Source: Streptomyces sp. T12 (GTDB taxonomy: Bacteria; Actinomycetota; Actinomycetes; Streptomycetales; Streptomycetaceae). Taken from it: DNA of 64,000 nt. Position 1 is the first letter of the stretch; each line of letters starts with the position of its first letter. The stretch is taken from assembly GCF_028736035.1 (NCBI RefSeq), contig NZ_CP117866.1:4278001-4342000 (forward strand). Reading direction: 5' to 3'. This document shows, piece after piece, positions 45,919 through 54,525 of the stretch. The translations under genes and the position numbers were made by a program. Below the pieces are notes generated by a model. It was not told the origin of the DNA. It worked only from the letters and a program-made list of their open reading frames with translations, and did not search any database.

Positions 45919-46515
45919 CGCGCCGAGGGCGGGGAGGACCACGGCGTCGATGTACGAGGTGAGGAATGCCCGCGTGGGCGGTTGGTCGTCGATCAGGGTG
46001 CGGGTGGCGAAGGCGCCGACCAGCATGTGCACCACGTAGTCCAGCGCGGGGCAGTCGGCGCGGACCTCGCCGCGGTCGACGGCCCGCCGCACCACCCGGT
46101 GGAACTCCTCCATCTCCGGCTCGATGAGCAGTTCCTTGAAGGCCTGGAGGAGGTCCGGGTTTCCGTGCACCGCCATGAACAGACCCCGCATCAGCGCGGC
46201 GTTCTGCTGCATGGTGCAGTCGTCCTCACGTGACGTGAGGGCGTGGAGGTCGCCCCGCAGGGACCCGGTGTCGACGTCGGCGATGTTGCCCGGCTTGTTG
46301 TGCCGGACCGCCTTCGCCACCAGCTCCGGCTTGCCACCCCACTGGCGGTAGAGCGTCGCCTTGCTGGACCGGGTGCGGGCCGCCACGGCGTCCATGGTGA
46401 GGGCGTCGTAGCCGACCTCCCGGAGCAGGTCGAGCACGGCCTCGTACAACTCGGCCTCGCGCTCCGGGGTGATGCGACTGCGACGCGCGGTTGCGGCCTC
46501 GGTCACCGTACTCAC
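45907..46515 (-). CDS. TetR-family repressor
   Basis: 202 aa. The N-terminal helix-turn-helix is complete (MDAVAARTRSSKATLYRQWGGKPELV, about residues 41-66), followed by a TetR_C-type ligand domain (MQQNAALMRGLFMAVHGNPDLLQAF). The GTG start has GGAG and GGGAAG upstream. It precedes the MMPL exporter on the same strand. Two palindromes upstream of its start suggest autorepression, and the farther one could also repress the divergent tricorn gene. Confidence 0.9.
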   Translation of the reverse strand: MSTVTEAATARRSRITPEREAELYEAVLDLLREVGYDALTMDAVAARTRSSKATLYRQWGGKPELVAKAVRHNKPGNIADVDTGSLRGDLHALTSREDDCTMQQNAALMRGLFMAVHGNPDLLQAFKELLIEPEMEEFHRVVRRAVDRGEVRADCPALDYVVHMLVGAFATRTLIDDQPPTRAFLTSYIDAVVLPALGAPVN

Positions 46516-46528
46516 CTTCCCACTCCGA

Positions 46529-46543
46529 ACGACACGGTTTCGT
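46529..46543. promoter_or_regulatory. Probable TetR operator 1 (imperfect)
   Basis: ACGACAC-G-GTTTCGT is a 15-bp dyad with one mismatch, 13 bp upstream of the tetR start. It shares the ACG-AAC/GTTTCGT arms of the perfect site 47 bp away. Confidence 0.6.
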
Positions 46544-46574
46544 ACACCAAGAAAGGTACCGCACCCCCCATCGA

Positions 46575-46591
46575 AACGAAACGGTTTCGTT
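46575..46591. promoter_or_regulatory. Probable TetR operator 2 (perfect)
   Basis: AACGAAACGGTTTCGTT has perfect 8-bp arms round a single base, a TetR-like operator. It sits between tetR and the divergent tricorn gene. Confidence 0.7.
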
Positions 46592-46661
46592 CGTGTTCTG
46601 GGTCACGCCGATCCCTGTGTCACGAGTTGCCCAGGTACGTCCACAGGAAAAGCATGGGGAG

Positions 46662-49600
46662 GTGAGCTACCTGCGCCTACCGCATCTGAGCGGCGATCTG
46701 CTGTGCTTCGTGGCCGAGGACGACCTGTGGCTGGCCCCCCTGGACGGCCCTGGCCGCGCCTGGCGACTCACCGTGGACCGCACGAAGATCGGCCACCCCC
46801 GCTTCTCCCCCGACGGCCGGCACATCGCGTACACGAGCTGGCGCAGTCTGGTCCCCGAGATCCACCTGGTCCCGGTGGACGGCGGCCCGGGCCGCCAGCT
46901 CACCCACTGGGGCTCGGCGGACACCCAGGTGTGCGGCTGGACACCCGACGGCATCATCCTCGCCGTCGCCTCCCACGGTGAGCCCTTCTCCCACTTCACC
47001 TGGGCCTACAAGCTCAGCCTCGGCGGCGACCCCGGCCGCAAACTCCCCTGGGGACCGTGCTCCGACATCCAGGTCGCCGATATCGACGGCGAGCGCAAGA
47101 CCCTGCTCCTGACCGGCACCCCACCCCACGAACCGGCCGCCTGGAAGCGCTACCGGGGCGGGGCCACGGGCCGCCTGTGGCTGCACGGCGAACGCCTGCT
47201 CCCGGACATCGGCGGCCACCTCCACTCCCCCATGTTCGTCGGCGGCCGTATCGCCTTCCTCTCCGACCACGAGGGCGTCGGCAACCTCTACTCCTGCGCC
47301 CACGACGGCTCCGACCTGCGCCGCCATACCGACCACGACGCCTTCTACGCCCGGCACGCCGCCAGTGACGGCACCCGGGTGGTGTACCAGTGCGCGGGCG
47401 ACCTGTGGATCGTGGACGACCTCGCCGCGGACGCGGATTCCAGTCAGCCCCGCCGCCTCGACGTACGGCTGAGTGGCCCGGGCGCGGGACGCCGCAGGTA
47501 CCAGGTGCCCGCCGCCCAGCACGTCGACGGCATCTCCGTGGACGAGACGGGCCGCGCGAGTGCCGTGGTCGTCCGCGGCAGCCTCTACTGGCTGACCCAC
47601 CGGGACGGCCCGGCCCGCACGATGACCGACACCCCCGGCGTACGGGTCCGGCTCCCGGAGATGCTCGGCTCGGTCGGCCAGGTCGCGTATGTGACGGACG
47701 CGGAGGGCGAGGACGCCATCGAGATCGCGTACCTGCCGCGCGCGACGGGCGACCGCGAGCCGCGCCGACTCGCCTCGGGCGAGCTGGGCCGGGTCCTGGA
47801 GATGGTCGCCGACCCGAAGGGCGAGCGCCTCGCGATCGCCTCGCACGACGGCCGGCTGCTCCTCATCGACGCGACCGAGGACTCCGGGGACACCTCCCGG
47901 ACGGAGTCCGGGGGAGGCGAGGTGACCGAGCTGATCCGGTCGATCAACGGGCCGGTGCGCGACCTCGCCTTCTCCCCGGACGGGACATGGCTGACGTGGT
48001 CGCACCCCGGGATCGGCCGCTCCCTGCGCCAGATCAAACTGGCCCGCATCAAGGACAGCCTGATCGTCGACGTCACCAACGGCCGCTTCGAGGACGAGAA
48101 CCCGGTGTTCACCCGGGACGGCCGCTACCTGGCCTTCCTCTCCTGGCGGGGCTTCGACCCGGTGTACGACGTCCACACCGGCGACCTGTCCTTCCCGCTG
48201 GGCTGCCGCCCCTACCTGGTCCCTCTGTCCTCCGCGACCCCCTCCCCCTTCGCGCTGAACCCCGAGGGCCGGCCGGCCGCCGGTGGCCTGGACCCGGTGG
48301 AGGACGAGGAGGGCGGGGACGCCGGTACGACGACCGTCGAGGTGGAGGGCCTGGAGAGCAGGGTCACCCCCTTCCCGGTCACCGCCTCCAAGTACTCCGC
48401 GCTGCACCCGGTCGCGGGCGGCGGACTGGTCTGGCTGCGCTGGCCGATCTCGGGCGCGCTGGGCGAGACCTTCGCCAACCCGGACGACATGACCGGGCGG
48501 CCGACCCTCGAACACTTCAACATCAGCAAGGCGAAGAAGTCCGAACTCGTCGACCACCTGGACTGGTTCGCGGTCAGCGGCGACGGGTCCCGCCTGGTCC
48601 TGGTCGACGAGGGCGAGCTGCGCGGGGTGCCCGCCTCCGAGTCCGGCGACAGCGACACGACGGTGTGGATCGACCTGCGCCGCATCCTGCACGAGGTGGA
48701 CCCGACGGCGGAGTGGAGGCAGTCGTACGCGGAGGCGGGCCGGCTGATCAGGGCGTACTTCTGGGAGCCGGAGATGTGCGGCATCGACTGGGACGCGGTC
48801 CTCGACCAGTACCGCCCCCTGGTCGAACGCGTCGCCTCCCCCGACGAGTTCGCGGACCTGCTCCGCGAGGTACTGGGCGAACTGGGCACCTCACACGCGT
48901 ACGTCGCCCCTGCCCGCCGCAACGAGGGGCCGGCCCACTACCAGCGCTGGCAGGGCCTGCTGGGCGCCAACTTCGTCCGCAGGGACGAGGGTTGGGTGGT
49001 CAAGCGCATCCTCCCCGGCGAATCGTCCGACTCCAAGGCCCGCTCCCCGCTGGCGGGCACCGGCATCCGGGAAGGCGCGGTGCTCACCCACGTCGACGGC
49101 CGCCCGGTGGACCCGACCGCGGGCCCGTACCCCCTCCTGGCCGGCTCCGGCGGCACGACGGTGGAGCTGACGTTCACCCCGGCGCAGGGCGAGGCGGGCC
49201 GGGCACGGCGGGTGGCGGTGGTCCCCCTGATCGACGAGCGCCCGCTCCGCTACCAGGACTGGGTCGCCAAACGCCGTGACGTCGTACGGGAGTTGAGCGG
49301 TGGCCGCTGCGGCTACCTGCACATCCCGGACATGGGCGGCTCGGGCTGGGCCCAGTTCAACCGGGACCTGCGGATGGAGATGTCACGCCCCGCCCTGATC
49401 GTCGACGTACGCGGCAACGCGGGCGGCCACATCAGCGAACTGGTCGTGGAGAAACTGACCCGCACGATCCTCGGCTGGGACCTCACCCGCAACGCCCAGC
49501 CGGTGTCGTACGCGTCCAACGCCCCGAGGGGCCCGGTGGTCGCCCTGGCCGACGAGGCGACGTCCTCGGACGGCGACATGATCACGGCCGCCTTCAAACT

Positions 49601-49937
49601 CCTCAAGCTGGGCCCGGTCGTCGGCCAACGCACCTGGGGCGGAGTCGTCGGCATGACCGGCCGCCACCGCCTGGGCGACGGCACGGTGATCACGGTCCCG
49701 ATGAACGCGGCTTGGTTCGACGCCTACGGCTGGACGATCGAGAACAAGGGAGTGAGCCCGGACGTGGAGGTCCTCCGCACCCCCCTGGACTGGGCAGAGG
49801 GCCGCCACGCCCAACTGACCGACGCGGTGGAACTGGCCCTGGAACTCCTGGAGACGAACCCCCCGGCAACGCCCCCGGACTACACCCACGTCCCAGACCG
49901 CTCGCGGCCGAAACTCCCGCCACGCTCTCGCCCTTAG
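46662..49937 (+). CDS. Tricorn protease homologue
   Basis: 1,091 aa. Two N-terminal beta-propellers (about 1-310 and 320-665; repeated SPDGRHIAY and FSPDGTWLTW blades) are followed by a helical segment, a PDZ domain (about 765-860) and a C-terminal alpha/beta catalytic domain. The catalytic residues are intact: Ser744-His745 in GTSHAY, the nucleophile region SSDGD (about 968-972), and Glu1027 in TIENKGVSPD. These positions are within a few residues of those in the archaeal enzyme. It degrades oligopeptides produced by the proteasome. The GTG at 46662 is preceded by GGGGAG at very short spacing, so the start is less certain. Confidence 0.92.
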   Translation: MSYLRLPHLSGDLLCFVAEDDLWLAPLDGPGRAWRLTVDRTKIGHPRFSPDGRHIAYTSWRSLVPEIHLVPVDGGPGRQLTHWGSADTQVCGWTPDGIILAVASHGEPFSHFTWAYKLSLGGDPGRKLPWGPCSDIQVADIDGERKTLLLTGTPPHEPAAWKRYRGGATGRLWLHGERLLPDIGGHLHSPMFVGGRIAFLSDHEGVGNLYSCAHDGSDLRRHTDHDAFYARHAASDGTRVVYQCAGDLWIVDDLAADADSSQPRRLDVRLSGPGAGRRRYQVPAAQHVDGISVDETGRASAVVVRGSLYWLTHRDGPARTMTDTPGVRVRLPEMLGSVGQVAYVTDAEGEDAIEIAYLPRATGDREPRRLASGELGRVLEMVADPKGERLAIASHDGRLLLIDATEDSGDTSRTESGGGEVTELIRSINGPVRDLAFSPDGTWLTWSHPGIGRSLRQIKLARIKDSLIVDVTNGRFEDENPVFTRDGRYLAFLSWRGFDPVYDVHTGDLSFPLGCRPYLVPLSSATPSPFALNPEGRPAAGGLDPVEDEEGGDAGTTTVEVEGLESRVTPFPVTASKYSALHPVAGGGLVWLRWPISGALGETFANPDDMTGRPTLEHFNISKAKKSELVDHLDWFAVSGDGSRLVLVDEGELRGVPASESGDSDTTVWIDLRRILHEVDPTAEWRQSYAEAGRLIRAYFWEPEMCGIDWDAVLDQYRPLVERVASPDEFADLLREVLGELGTSHAYVAPARRNEGPAHYQRWQGLLGANFVRRDEGWVVKRILPGESSDSKARSPLAGTGIREGAVLTHVDGRPVDPTAGPYPLLAGSGGTTVELTFTPAQGEAGRARRVAVVPLIDERPLRYQDWVAKRRDVVRELSGGRCGYLHIPDMGGSGWAQFNRDLRMEMSRPALIVDVRGNAGGHISELVVEKLTRTILGWDLTRNAQPVSYASNAPRGPVVALADEATSSDGDMITAAFKLLKLGPVVGQRTWGGVVGMTGRHRLGDGTVITVPMNAAWFDAYGWTIENKGVSPDVEVLRTPLDWAEGRHAQLTDAVELALELLETNPPATPPDYTHVPDRSRPKLPPRSRP

Positions 49938-50007
49938 GGGCGCGGGGAACTGCGCGACCAGCCCCCACCGGCCCGCACCCGACAACGCCCCCCACCAGCA
50001 ACGCAAA

Positions 50008-50040
50008 CGTGGGGCGCCCCAAAACACAGGGCGCCCCACG
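50008..50040. terminator. Bidirectional terminator hairpin
   Basis: CGTGGGGCGCCC pairs perfectly over 12 bp across a 9-nt A-rich loop, between the tricorn gene and the small coiled-coil gene. Confidence 0.75.
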
Positions 50041-50067
50041 CAACGCGGCTAAAGCCGAGCGCAGCGG

Positions 50068-50259
50068 CTACGCGTCGTAGTCCTGGTTGAGACGGTCCTC
50101 TTCCTCACGCCTCAACCGCTCCGTCCGCTCCGACTCCTCGTCCCGCTGCGGCCGCTGGCGCCCACGCTGCTGCGCCTGCTCCTTGGCCTGCTGGGCCTTC
50201 TGACGGGCCTGCTGCTGCATCTGTTCGGACTTCTCCTGGAACTGGTCCTTCATACCCAT
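50068..50259 (-). CDS. Small Gln/Arg/Glu-rich coiled-coil protein (63 aa)
   Basis: A highly charged helix-only protein (KDQFQEKSEQMQQQARQKAQ onwards) ending EEEDRLNQDYDA, with no cysteine and no signal. Such small Q-rich proteins are common, conserved and unexplained in Streptomyces; some resemble CsbD-like stress proteins, but the CsbD motif is not evident. ATG at 50259 follows GGGAG by about 10 nt; an in-frame ATG two codons later is too far from it. Confidence 0.7.
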   Translation of the reverse strand: MGMKDQFQEKSEQMQQQARQKAQQAKEQAQQRGRQRPQRDEESERTERLRREEEDRLNQDYDA

Positions 50260-50349
50260 GTGGGTTCACTCCCGTAGTGAGTGGGGGGGATTGGCCCCTC
50301 GGTGGGGCCTCGACCAGATTCACACGGGCGATAACCCCACGCATCTCGA

Positions 50350-51234
50350 TCAGTTACGCCGCGTAGTTCTCTCCTGCTCATCGGCGGCGCCGCCCGCCCC
50401 GACCAGCCCCGTCCGCATCCCCTCCAGCCGCCCGGCGAACCGCCGCATCTCCCGCTGCCCCACGGTCCCGATGATCCCCGGCAGATACCCGCGCACGCCC
50501 TGCATCCCGCGCAGCCACCACTGCCCGTACACATGGCTCGACCGCCGCTCGATCCCCGCCACGATCCGGTCGACCGCCGGCCCCAGCGGATAGGTCTTGT
50601 TGGACGGCCAGGGCAGCCGCTTCCTCAACTCCCGCATGACGTCGTCCTGATCGGCCCCGCGCACCATGTCGGTGTCGGTCCAGGACAGATACCCGACCCC
50701 CACCCGTACACCCTGGTAACCGACTTCGGCCCGCAGGCTGTGCGCGTACGCCTCCACACCCGACTTGGACGCGCAGTACGCGGTCATCATCGGCGCCGGA
50801 GTGATCGCCGCGAGCGAGGCGATCTGCAGCAGATACCCCCGGCTCTCCGTCAGCACCGGCAGAAACGCCCGGGCGGTCACCGCCGACCCGATGAGGTTGA
50901 CCTCGATGACCCGCCGCCACGCCTCGGGATCGGAGTCGACGAACGGCCCGCCGGTCGCGACCCCGGCGTTGGCGACGACGATGTCGACCTTCCCGAACCG
51001 CTCCTTGACCTCCCGCGCCACCCGGGCCATCGCCTCGTGGTCGGTGACATCGGCGTACCAGTGGTCGCTGTCGCTGTGCAGCCGTTCGGAGACCTGCTTG
51101 AGGGCATCCGGCTCCAGCCCGACGAGCGCCACCTTGGCACCGCGCGCGGAGAGCTTGCGGGCGAGCAGTTCACCGACGCCCCGCGCCGCCCCCGTGACGA
51201 CGGCGACCTGACCTTCGAGGCTCACCCTGCTCAT
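50350..51234 (-). CDS. Short-chain dehydrogenase/reductase
   Basis: 294 aa. Rossmann motif TGAARGVG (about residues 13-20), NAGV (about 86-89), and the catalytic serine and Tyr-x-x-x-Lys (AYCASKSG, about 152-159). A C-terminal extension of about 70 residues carries Arg-rich sequence as in class of lipid-acting SDRs. It ends the three-gene operon and its ATG overlaps the hydrolase stop (ATGA). In cyclic-ketone catabolism such an enzyme would oxidise the alcohol to the ketone used by the monooxygenase. Confidence 0.9.
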   Translation of the reverse strand: MSRVSLEGQVAVVTGAARGVGELLARKLSARGAKVALVGLEPDALKQVSERLHSDSDHWYADVTDHEAMARVAREVKERFGKVDIVVANAGVATGGPFVDSDPEAWRRVIEVNLIGSAVTARAFLPVLTESRGYLLQIASLAAITPAPMMTAYCASKSGVEAYAHSLRAEVGYQGVRVGVGYLSWTDTDMVRGADQDDVMRELRKRLPWPSNKTYPLGPAVDRIVAGIERRSSHVYGQWWLRGMQGVRGYLPGIIGTVGQREMRRFAGRLEGMRTGLVGAGGAADEQERTTRRN

Positions 51235-52193
51235 GCGCCCTCCTTCACCTGCGTGTGGGTCGTACTCCGCGTCTGGGTCGTACTCCGCGTGTACGTCGTG
51301 ACGAGTTCCCGTATCTTCCCGGTCACCAGCTCGGGTGCCTCGACCGGCGTCATGTGCCCGAGGCCGGGCAGCTCGGTGACGCCGAGACAGTGCGGCAACG
51401 CGGCGGCCAGCGAGCGCGCGTGCACCGGCGGTGTCAGGCGGTCGGCTGTCCCGACGACCACCGCGGTCGGCACCGCCAACTCCCGTACGCCGTGGTCGAG
51501 ATCGAGCAGGTCGAGCACCTGCGACCAGGCGTAGCGCACCTTGCGCGGGCAGGCGTGGACTATCCGCGCACACGCCTCGACCATGTGCGGGGCCGAACCG
51601 GGGCCCATCGTCGCGTACCGGAGGACCGCCCTGGCGATCGGCGTGACCGGCCCGAGCGGCGCCCGCGACCCGAGGACGCGCTTGGTCAGCCAGGTCCGCA
51701 GCCGCCCCGGCCGTAGGGGTACGACCGTGGACTCGGCGACCAGCCGCGAGGCGCCGGTGCTGCACAGCAGGACGGCACCGGCATGCTCCCGGAACCCCGG
51801 GCGCGCGGCAGCGGCCATCACCGTCATGCCGCCCATGGAGTGCCCGGCTATCACCGCCTTCTCGCCGGGTGCGAGCGTCGCCTTCAGTACGGCTTCGAGG
51901 TCGTCGGCGAGGGCGTCGGCGCTGCAGGCCGGGCTCGCCGGGCTGCGTCCGTGGCCGCGCTGGTCGTAGGCGATGACCCGGTGGTCGGCGGCCAGCTCCC
52001 GGATCTGCGCCGCCCAGAAGGCGGTCGAGCAGGTCCAGCCGTGCGCGAGGACGACGGCGGGCGCGGCGGTGTTGTCCACGGGGCCGTGTATCTCGACGTG
52101 CAGCCGGGCGCCGTCGGCGGACAGGGCCGTCAGCTCACGGGCGGGGGCGGGCGGGGCGTAGGGCCCGGAGGCGACGTTCATCAGCCGGCTCAC
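51231..52193 (-). CDS. Alpha/beta-hydrolase
   Basis: 320 aa. Nucleophile elbow GHSMGG (about residues 114-119), the oxyanion-side HGWTCS, and the histidine of LGHMTPVEAP. The last 20 residues repeat TRSTTQ/TRSTTH (an 18-bp coding repeat) before the end. The GTG start overlaps the monooxygenase stop (GTGA). Following a Baeyer-Villiger oxygenase, it is a candidate lactone or ester hydrolase. Confidence 0.9.
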   Translation of the reverse strand: MSRLMNVASGPYAPPAPARELTALSADGARLHVEIHGPVDNTAAPAVVLAHGWTCSTAFWAAQIRELAADHRVIAYDQRGHGRSPASPACSADALADDLEAVLKATLAPGEKAVIAGHSMGGMTVMAAAARPGFREHAGAVLLCSTGASRLVAESTVVPLRPGRLRTWLTKRVLGSRAPLGPVTPIARAVLRYATMGPGSAPHMVEACARIVHACPRKVRYAWSQVLDLLDLDHGVRELAVPTAVVVGTADRLTPPVHARSLAAALPHCLGVTELPGLGHMTPVEAPELVTGKIRELVTTYTRSTTQTRSTTHTQVKEGA

Positions 52194-53707
52194 GCGGTCA
52201 CCTCCGACTTGGCGCCCTTCTCGGCGCCCTTCTCGACCGGCACCCGGACGAGTTCGTACTCCGCCAGATCCACCCGCCGCGTAGCCCGCCGGAACTCCGT
52301 TGGCGTACCGGGCCAGATGGTGGTGTTACGGCCGTTCGCGTCCAGGTACCAGCTGGTGCAGCCGCCGGTGTTCCACACCGTCCGCTTCATCCGCTCCTGC
52401 ACCCGCCGGTTCCAGGCGGCCACGGCGCTCGGCCGGGCGTCGAGAGCCGCACGGCCGCCCAGGACGTTCAACTGGCGTACGAAGTCGGCCATGTAGTTCA
52501 GCTGGGACTCGATGATCAGGATCATGGAGGAGTTCCCGAGCCCCGTGTTGGGCCCGATGATGGTCATCCAGTTCGGGAACCCGGCGACGGACGCGCCGCG
52601 CAGCGCCTCCATCCCGCCCTTCCACGCCTCGGCGAGGGTCTTGCCGTCCGCCCCCACCACCCGCTCGGCGATGGGCATGTCGGTGACATGGAACCCCGTC
52701 CCGAAGACGATCGCGTCGACCTCGGCCGCACTCCCGTCGGCCGCCACGACGGTGGAGCCGCGGATCTCGCTCAGTCCGCCGGCGACGACGTCCACGTTGG
52801 GCTGGGCCAGCGCCGGGTAGTACTCGCTGCTCAGCAGGATCCGCTTGCAGCCGATGCGGTAGTCCGGGGTCAGCTTGGCGCGCAGGACCGGGTCCTTGAT
52901 GGATCGGCCCATGTTCCGCTTGGCCAACTGCTCGATCAGGCCCAGCTGGTCGGGGTGCTTGGTGAAGGCCTGCACCTGCAACTCCCGGATGCCCCACAGC
53001 AGCCCGCGCCGCAGCTGCGCGGTGAAGGGCAGGGCCCGGTGCAGGGAGCGCTCGGCGCCGCTGATGGCGCGGTCGACGCGGGGCATGACCCAGGGCGGGG
53101 TGCGCTGGAAGAGCGTGAGCCGCTCGACCTCGGGCTGGACGGCCGGCACGATCTGGATGGCGGAGGCGCCGGTGCCGACCATGGCGACGCGCTTGCCGCG
53201 CAGGTCGTAGTCGTGGTCCCAGCGGGCGGAGTGGAAGACCTTCCCGGGGAAGGAGTCCAGCCCCGGGATGTCGGGGATCTTGGGGTCGGACAGCGGTCCG
53301 GTGGCCGAGACGACGAAGTCGGCCGACAGACTCCCGCTGCTGGTCTCGATGTCCCAGCACAGCCGCTCGCCGTTCCAGGTCATCCGCTTCACCTCCGAGT
53401 TGAAGCGGATGTGGGGGCGCAGCCGGAAGACGTCCGTGACGTGCTCCAGGTAGGCGCGGATGTGCTCCTGCCCGGAGAAGGTGCGCGGCCAGTCGGGATG
53501 GGGCGCGAAGGAGAACGAGTACAGATGGGACGGCACGTCGCACGCGCACCCCGGATAGGTGTTGTCCCGCCAGGTGCCGCCGACGCCGTCGGCCCGCTCC
53601 AGGACGACGAAGTCGGTGACGCCCTCGCGCCGCAGCCGTACGGCGGCCCCCAGCCCGCCGAACCCGGACCCGACCACCGCGACCCGCACATGTTCGCGTT
53701 CGGCCAT
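52190..53707 (-). CDS. Flavin-dependent Baeyer-Villiger monooxygenase
   Basis: 505 aa. FAD-binding GSGFGGLG (about residues 13-20), NADPH-binding GTGASAIQ (about 181-188), and between them the BVMO fingerprint FPGKVFHSARWDHD. These enzymes insert oxygen next to a ketone using NADPH and O2. The ATG at 53707 has GGAGG eight to nine nt upstream. The downstream hydrolase and dehydrogenase genes overlap stop to start, so the three proteins are probably made together to convert an alcohol to a ketone, ester or lactone and hydrolysis product. The natural substrate is unknown. Confidence 0.92.
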   Translation of the reverse strand: MAEREHVRVAVVGSGFGGLGAAVRLRREGVTDFVVLERADGVGGTWRDNTYPGCACDVPSHLYSFSFAPHPDWPRTFSGQEHIRAYLEHVTDVFRLRPHIRFNSEVKRMTWNGERLCWDIETSSGSLSADFVVSATGPLSDPKIPDIPGLDSFPGKVFHSARWDHDYDLRGKRVAMVGTGASAIQIVPAVQPEVERLTLFQRTPPWVMPRVDRAISGAERSLHRALPFTAQLRRGLLWGIRELQVQAFTKHPDQLGLIEQLAKRNMGRSIKDPVLRAKLTPDYRIGCKRILLSSEYYPALAQPNVDVVAGGLSEIRGSTVVAADGSAAEVDAIVFGTGFHVTDMPIAERVVGADGKTLAEAWKGGMEALRGASVAGFPNWMTIIGPNTGLGNSSMILIIESQLNYMADFVRQLNVLGGRAALDARPSAVAAWNRRVQERMKRTVWNTGGCTSWYLDANGRNTTIWPGTPTEFRRATRRVDLAEYELVRVPVEKGAEKGAKSEVTA

Positions 53708-53800
53708 GCCTGTGCCTCCATGCCTCACCGGGAACGTCACCCCGGAACCGGAACCATGCCAGTGAACACTGGCGCAATGGGGAGAGTAGAGGAGGTCTGT

Positions 53801-53820
53801 ACCGACCGGTAGGGGTCGGT
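53801..53820. promoter_or_regulatory. Inverted repeat in the merR/monooxygenase control region
   Basis: ACCGACC-N6-GGTCGGT, 20 bp, about 94 bp before the monooxygenase ATG. A regulator-sized dyad; MerR or an unlinked TetR protein could bind it. Confidence 0.5.
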
Positions 53821-53846
53821 CGAGGAAAGTCACCGAGGAAAGTTAC
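53821..53846. repeat. 13-bp direct repeat, two copies
   Basis: CGAGGAAAGTCAC followed at once by CGAGGAAAGTTAC, abutting the inverted repeat and ending 13 bp before the merR -10 hexamer. Confidence 0.75.
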
Positions 53847-53859
53847 CGCCGGTACGACT

Positions 53860-53865
53860 TAAGGT
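53860..53865 (+). promoter_or_regulatory. -10 hexamer of the merR gene
   Basis: TAAGGT ends 6 nt before the GTG start, at leaderless spacing. Confidence 0.5.
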
Positions 53866-53871
53866 TCCCAG

Positions 53872-54525
53872 GTGACCGAGAAGCGTGAATACCGCATGGA
53901 GGAGCTGGCCCGCATGGCCGGCATCACGGTGCGCACCCTGCGCTTCTACCGCGAACGCAAACTGATCCCGCCGCCCCGCCGCGAGGGCCGCCTCGCCTGG
54001 TACGACGACCACCACCTGGCCCGCCTGCGCACGATCGCCGCCCTCCTGGAGCGCGGCCACACCCTCACCGGCATCGCGGAACTGGCGGAGGCCCTCGACC
54101 ACGGCCGCGACGTCGCCGACCTGCTCGGCGTCGCCGCCCCCACCGAGGAGGAGCCGGTCCACCTCACCCCCGAGGAACTCGCCTCCCGCTTCGAGGGCCA
54201 GGTCACCCCGGAGAACCTCGCCCTCGCCCTGGACCTCGGCTACCTCGGCACCGACGGCGACGAGATCGTCCACATCAGCCGCAGCCTGCTGGACGTCTCC
54301 TCGGCCCTGGTCCGCGAGGGCATCCCCCTCGCGGAGGTCCTGGCAGCGGGCAAGCGCGTCCGCGAACACGTCGACGACCTCGCGGAGATGTTCGCCGACC
54401 TGGTACTCCGCTACGCCCACGACAACGACCTCCAACGCCTGCGCCCCCTCGCCCGCAGCGTGGTGGAGGCGGAGCTGTCCCTGGCACTGGACCGGCGGCT
54501 GCGGCAGCAGAACAAGCAGGCCTAA
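53872..54525 (+). CDS. MerR-family transcriptional regulator
   Basis: 217 aa. N-terminal winged helix-turn-helix of the MerR type (RMEELARMAGITVRTLRFYR then KLIPPPRREGRLAWYDDHHL), a dimerisation helix and a helical effector domain without the cysteines of metal sensors. It should respond to an organic ligand. It is divergent from the monooxygenase operon across 164 bp and is the likely regulator. Its last four bases overlap the 3' end of the exonuclease gene on the other strand. Confidence 0.9.
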   Translation: MTEKREYRMEELARMAGITVRTLRFYRERKLIPPPRREGRLAWYDDHHLARLRTIAALLERGHTLTGIAELAEALDHGRDVADLLGVAAPTEEEPVHLTPEELASRFEGQVTPENLALALDLGYLGTDGDEIVHISRSLLDVSSALVREGIPLAEVLAAGKRVREHVDDLAEMFADLVLRYAHDNDLQRLRPLARSVVEAELSLALDRRLRQQNKQA

